From Thermoleophilaceae bacterium (GTDB lineage Bacteria > Actinomycetota > Thermoleophilia > Solirubrobacterales > Thermoleophilaceae), in the NCBI GenBank assembly GCA_013813135.1, contig JACCSF010000054.1, positions 1 to 16,963 of the forward strand: a stretch of 16,963 bases of DNA. The letters run 5' to 3'. The notes under the pieces were generated by a model. The model saw nothing but the letters and a program-made list of their open reading frames with translations. It had not been told where the DNA came from and ran no database searches. The position numbers and the translations under genes were made by a program. Positions 13,579 to 16,963 of the stretch are shown here, piece by piece; position 1 is the stretch's first letter; each line of letters begins with the position of its first letter.

Positions 13579-14313
13579 TCAGCCGGTCGCGGTGACCGTG
13601 ACGCGGGCCACGGGCGCGTTCACGTCCCAGCCGTGCACATCGGACACGAGGTCTCTGCGGCCGGTGATCCCGGAGTGGTGGCGGATCACGTCGTTCTGGG
13701 CCAGCGCGGGGTCGCTCTGGCCGGTGCCGGGCTCGCCCGAGCTGACGCCGATCAGATCCTGGCAGGGCGGCACGATGTCGGCGAGGTCCTCGGTGTTGGC
13801 TTCGGTGCCGGCGTCGTAGCCGAGCGTCTCGGCGGTCACGCTCTGCCCCACGTGCGTCGGCAGCCGGAGACTGTTCACTCCGGTGAAGCCGTCGTTGGTG
13901 CAGATCAGCATCGCGGCCAGCGACAGCCGGCGCGCGCCGCGCTCGGCGCTGATGGTGAACGTGGTGGTGTCGCCGAACATCGCCGAACCCGGCTTGCCCG
14001 CCGGAACGAGCGGGCCGCCCGGTGCCTCCACCACTTCTGCTACCTGACGGTCCACTCCCAGGTCGGCCAGCAGCGGCGCGTTGTTGCCGTTTTCGGCGAT
14101 CTCCTTGACGCCGAAGCTCGCCGTGCTGCCGACCCCGAAGATCTCGTTCCTGCCGCGGTGGGTCGCCGCCACCGCCGGGGTGAGCGGCTGGCCGCTCGTC
14201 AGGTTGGTGAACGTGACCTCGAACGTGTCGGCCCGGTGGGCGTCTGCGGCCGGCGCGGCCGCCAGCGCGGTCACCGCCGCGGCCGCCGCGGCGAGGCCCT
14301 TGGTGCGCTTCAT
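13579..14313 (-). CDS. exported spondin-domain protein
   Basis: 244 residues. A Sec signal peptide (MKRTKGLAAAAAAVTALAAA to about PAADAH) is followed by a spondin N-type beta-sandwich domain. Its signs are TFEVTFTNLTSGQPLTPAVA, FGVGSTASFGVKEIAENGN, TTTFTISAERGARRLSLAAM, LICTNDGFTGVNSLRLP and a C-terminal HGWDVNAPVARVTVT. Bacterial spondin-domain proteins are secreted; binding rather than catalysis is expected. AGGGGG precedes the ATG at 14313. That ATG overlaps the stop of the small membrane gene upstream (ATGA), so translation is coupled and the gene is the last of a three-gene operon. Confidence 0.82.
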   Translation of the reverse strand: MKRTKGLAAAAAAVTALAAAPAADAHRADTFEVTFTNLTSGQPLTPAVAATHRGRNEIFGVGSTASFGVKEIAENGNNAPLLADLGVDRQVAEVVEAPGGPLVPAGKPGSAMFGDTTTFTISAERGARRLSLAAMLICTNDGFTGVNSLRLPTHVGQSVTAETLGYDAGTEANTEDLADIVPPCQDLIGVSSGEPGTGQSDPALAQNDVIRHHSGITGRRDLVSDVHGWDVNAPVARVTVTATG

Positions 14314-14609
14314 CCTGTCCCCCTCTTGTCGGGTTTTGCCCTGCAGGCGACCCTACGCCGCGGATCTTTCGAAACCCTTGCGAAAGTCTGACGGCTGGCG
14401 GGCGGCCAAAAAAGCGCGATCCGCACGCCGAAGCTGGCCGCGATCGCCGCCACGACCAGCCCGACGAGTGCGCGCCCGAGTCTGCCCGGCGGCAGCCAGC
14501 CGGTGGCCGCAACCAGGCAAGCGGTGGTGAAGAGCGCCGGCGCCGCGCGCATCAGGGCCACCACCGCCCTGGCGGCGATGCTTGCGCCTGGGTGTGCCGA
14601 AGGGCTCAT
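14310..14609 (-). CDS. small membrane protein in the DUF3179-spondin operon
   Basis: 99 residues with two predicted membrane helices, around ALMRAAPALFTTACLVAATG and LVGLVVAAIAASFGVRIALF, joined by a short loop (WLPPGRLGR), and a basic cytoplasmic tail. No family is recognised. The ATG at 14609 overlaps the natural stop of the DUF3179 gene by ATGA, and its own stop overlaps the spondin ATG in the same way. This tight packing is the main evidence that the ORF is real and works with its two exported neighbours, perhaps as a membrane anchor or export partner. Confidence 0.65.
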   Translation of the reverse strand: MSPSAHPGASIAARAVVALMRAAPALFTTACLVAATGWLPPGRLGRALVGLVVAAIAASFGVRIALFWPPASRQTFARVSKDPRRRVACRAKPDKRGTG

Positions 14610-15762
14610 CGCTCGATGCGAGCGTGGGGAACGAATGCCGCCAGGGCGAACCAGAACTGCTGGTCGTGGCGGACCGGTGCGAGCCGCTCGCCGGCGAGCT
14701 CGCCCGCCACCGCGCGCCCGGCGATGTTCCAGCGCGACCCGGTCTGGCGGTCGACGAACGCGTCGCCGCGCCGCTCGAAGCTGAGCGCCCGGCCGCCCAG
14801 GCGCGGGTCAACGCAGCGGCTGTGCCGACGTCGCGCGAGCCTTCGATGCTCGGTGCGTCGAGCGGCGATACGACGCCGCGCTTGTAGAAGACCACGACGG
14901 GGCGCCCGCCGGCTTCGGTCTGGACGACGGGTTCGCGCGCGAGCCGGCCGAACGGCACGACCACGGTCCCGCGTCTGGCGAAGATGGCCAGGACGCGCTC
15001 CTTGGGCGGCAGGCGGTCGTCCGTCTCGCCCTCGAACAGGAACGGCTCCGAGTTGCGCTGGTCGTAGCCCGCGTAAGGATTGGCGCCGTAGTCGCGCTCG
15101 ACGCCGGTGTCGCGTGAGAGCACGTCGCCGCTTGGGTGGATGCGTTTGAAGTCGGCCCAGCTGAGCGTCTGCGATGGAAGCACCTGCAGGCGCGTTCCGG
15201 TGAGCTCGCCGACGACGGCCTCGGCGCTCAGCTGCTGCCACCACGACTCGGTCTGGCGGTCCCACATGACGAGGTCGGACTTGCGCAGGTTCCCGGTCGT
15301 CCCGAAGGTCAGCGCGCGGCCATCGACTCGGCGGTCGAAGACGAGCGACGAGTTGCAGAGCGGGCAGTAGGTGACGGCGATCGGCCGCCCGCCGAGCGTG
15401 TCGTTGACGATTTCGTGCCAGACCAGGATCTGGATCGGGTAGGCGCGCAGCTGCTTGCCGGCCGCGACGGCGAGCACCGGCTCGCGGTCGAACAGCCACT
15501 CGTCGGCGTCGGCCTGCGAGGTGGGCCTGGGCTCGTCGACCGGGGGGATCCCGTCGCGGGGCGGGCCGCCTGACTGGAACTCGGACAGCGGCACGCTGTG
15601 CTTGGCGAAGTCGGTCTCCCAGCCGCTCTTGTCGATCCGCAGCACATCGGTCGGTGCGCCGCCGCGGCCGGAGCCGTCCGGGCGCGCCGGCTCGTCGTCG
15701 TCGCAGGCCGCGACGACGAGCACGGTGAGCGCGAGCGCCGCAGTGAGCCATAGCCGTGTCAT
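14606..15762 (-). CDS. DUF3179 domain-containing lipoprotein, one-base frameshift near 14811
   Basis: About 385 residues. From the ATG at 15762 there is a lipoprotein signal, MTRLWLTAALALTVLVVAAC, with the lipid-bearing Cys at about 20. The DUF3179 core follows: AYPIQILVWHEIVNDTLGG, AVTYCPLCNSSLVFDRRVDG, LTFGTTGNLRKSDLVMWD, SWWQQLSAEAVVGELTG and SWADFKRIHPSGDVLS. The CPLC pair could bind a metal or form a disulfide. At about 14811 the frame must shift by one missing base. It then reads DPRLGGRALSFERRG to HARIER and stops at 14606, exactly overlapping the next ATG. Without the repair the frame runs to 14353 as Arg/Gly-rich noise. The repaired end is strongly supported by the operon overlap. 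The function is unknown; it is divergent from the flavoprotein gene by 80 bp. Confidence 0.82.
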
Positions 15763-15842
15763 CTTCCATTTCGACCCCGGCGGCGAGCGCACGGTTCGAC
15801 GGGTCTGAATCGTCCGGGGCGTGATAGGCATCCAAGGGGCGG

Positions 15843-16963
15843 ATGGAGAGACGCTACGACTTGGTCATCCTCGGCGGAGGAACAGCGGGGCTGGTCGCCT
15901 CGCTGTATGCCGCGCGGGTGGGCGCGCGGGTGGCGCTCGTGGAGCAGGCCGAGCAACCGGGCGGCGACTGCCTGTTCACCGGCTGCGTTCCCTCCAAGAG
16001 CCTGATCGCTTCCGCCCAGCGGGCTCACGACATGCGCACCGCCGACAGGCTCGGCCTGCGGCCGGCGGAGCCGGGAGTCGACTTCGCGCGGGTGATGGAG
16101 CGGGTGCAGGAGGTAATTCGCCGGGCCGGCGTGCGCGACACCGCCGAGCACCTCGAGTCCGAGGGCGTCGAGGTGGTGCGCGCCTATGGCCGCTTCGCGC
16201 GGCCGGGCGTGGTCGAGGCGGCCGGGCGCGAGCTGCGCTTCCGAGCGGCGATCATCGCAACCGGCTCCCGGCCCGCACTGCCGCCCATCCCTGGGCTCGA
16301 CCGGGCCGACTTGCTCACCAACGAGACGGTCTTCGACCTGCGCGAGCTGCCGCCTCGGCTCGCAGTGCTGGGCGGTGGCCCGGTCGGCTGCGAGCTGGGC
16401 CAGGCCTTCGCCCGGCTGGGAAGTCGCGTGGAGATCGTCGAGGCGGCGCCCGTCCTGCTGCCGAGCGAGGACCGCGAGGCCGGCCGCTTCATCGCCGGCA
16501 CGCTCACCGGCGAGGGCGTGGGGTTGCACCTCGGAGCGCCTGTGACCCGGGTCGAGCCGGGGGAAGGAGGCGCCGGCGTGCTGGTAGCGGGCGAGCGCCG
16601 CATCAAATACGAGCGCCTGTTGGTGGCGCTCGGGCGGCGGCCGGCCAGCGACGGCATCGGGCTCGAGAGCGTGGGGGTGGAGCGAGATGCGCGCGGCTTC
16701 GTCAAGGTGGACGCCCGTCTGCGGACCAGCGGCGACCGCATCTGGGCGACGGGCGACGCGGTCGGCCGCATGTATTTCACCCACGTGGCCGGCCACCAAG
16801 GCCTGACCGCCATGGCCAACGCGCTCTTTCGCGCGCACCGCCCGTTCGACTACTCGGCCGTGCCGCGCGTGACCTTCACCGACCCCGAGGTGGCCGCCGT
16901 CGGTCTCCCGACCGACCGGGATCGCGCAGGCCTGCGGACGATCGACTGGGCGAACGAGCACGT
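15843..16963 (+). CDS. FAD-dependent pyridine nucleotide-disulfide oxidoreductase (mercuric reductase/lipoamide dehydrogenase type), partial
   Basis: 373 codons are present; the 3' end lies beyond the window. Domain order is the FAD-binding ILGGGTAGLVAS (about 9-20), the redox-active disulfide GGDCLFTGCVPSK with Cys43 and Cys48 (CxxxxC, class I), and IIATGSRP. Then come the NAD(P)-binding LAVLGGGPVGCELGQAFARLG, the second FAD motif IWATGDAVG, and the start of the dimerisation domain VPRVTFTDPEVAAVGL. Nothing visible fixes mercuric ion, lipoamide or another substrate; no N-terminal heavy-metal domain is fused. AAGGGG is 4-5 nt upstream of the ATG at 15843. The frame is open without a break through the window end. 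Confidence 0.9.
   Translation, partial: MERRYDLVILGGGTAGLVASLYAARVGARVALVEQAEQPGGDCLFTGCVPSKSLIASAQRAHDMRTADRLGLRPAEPGVDFARVMERVQEVIRRAGVRDTAEHLESEGVEVVRAYGRFARPGVVEAAGRELRFRAAIIATGSRPALPPIPGLDRADLLTNETVFDLRELPPRLAVLGGGPVGCELGQAFARLGSRVEIVEAAPVLLPSEDREAGRFIAGTLTGEGVGLHLGAPVTRVEPGEGGAGVLVAGERRIKYERLLVALGRRPASDGIGLESVGVERDARGFVKVDARLRTSGDRIWATGDAVGRMYFTHVAGHQGLTAMANALFRAHRPFDYSAVPRVTFTDPEVAAVGLPTDRDRAGLRTIDWANEH

Noticed and set aside
15759..16961. 400-codon minus-strand ORF opposite the flavoprotein
   Set aside because: Antisense shadow; the plus frame holds FAD, NAD(P) and CxxxxC motifs and is uninterrupted.

Overview
The window is GC-rich DNA of actinobacterial character. Several families have forms that, from memory, resemble Solirubrobacterales/Thermoleophilia proteins: the YceI protein, the spondin-domain protein, the DUF3179 protein and a short tyrosine recombinase. 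Two genes have a TTGAxx / 17 bp / TAxxxT promoter ending 6-7 nt before a GTG start, which is the leaderless arrangement common in Actinomycetota. This placement is inference; no rRNA or marker gene is present.

Layout, left to right. (1) 197-2183, plus strand: a secreted-type alpha/beta hydrolase whose C-terminal module lies in another frame. (2) 2020-4340, minus strand: a decayed glutathione S-transferase, an exported TolB/WD40-like beta-propeller protein and a YceI-like protein. (3) About 4500-4870, minus strand: remains of an unrecognised gene with several frame changes. (4) 5047-5985, plus: a small catalase-related peroxidase, convergent with a DUF2332 gene (6100-7200, minus). (5) 7311-8101, plus: a clear TPP (THI-box) riboswitch directly in front of tenA; the Shine-Dalgarno sequence lies in the closing helix of the aptamer. 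(6) 8472-9102: a patchwork of broken pieces, namely the N-terminus of a RibD/DHFR-like reductase, the N-terminus of a SnoaL-like protein and the 3' half of a minus-strand tRNA. (7) 9282-10906, minus: a glycerophosphodiester phosphodiesterase and a CmoB-like SAM methyltransferase, separated by a nested inverted repeat; the methyltransferase is preceded by a 9-codon leader ORF or a frameshift. (8) 11165-12906, minus: a Fic protein (AMPylase family) with its own inhibitory motif, followed by a frameshifted tyrosine recombinase that lacks an N-terminal arm-binding domain. The Fic promoter carries a 23 bp palindrome and a cluster of CGAACA half-sites. (9) 13131-15762, minus: a small membrane protein, then an operon of DUF3179 lipoprotein, small membrane protein and spondin-domain protein joined by ATGA overlaps. 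(10) 15843 to the end, plus: a mercuric-reductase-like flavoprotein disulfide reductase, divergent from the DUF3179 operon and cut by the window edge.

Regions 6 and 8 look like accessory DNA (truncated genes, tRNA piece, recombinase, Fic). The rest looks like ordinary chromosomal genes. At least five genes have frame breaks, and two of these (integrase, DUF3179) are repaired by adding one base. Residual sequencing error is therefore a serious alternative to true gene decay. No CRISPR array, rRNA or intact transposase was seen.
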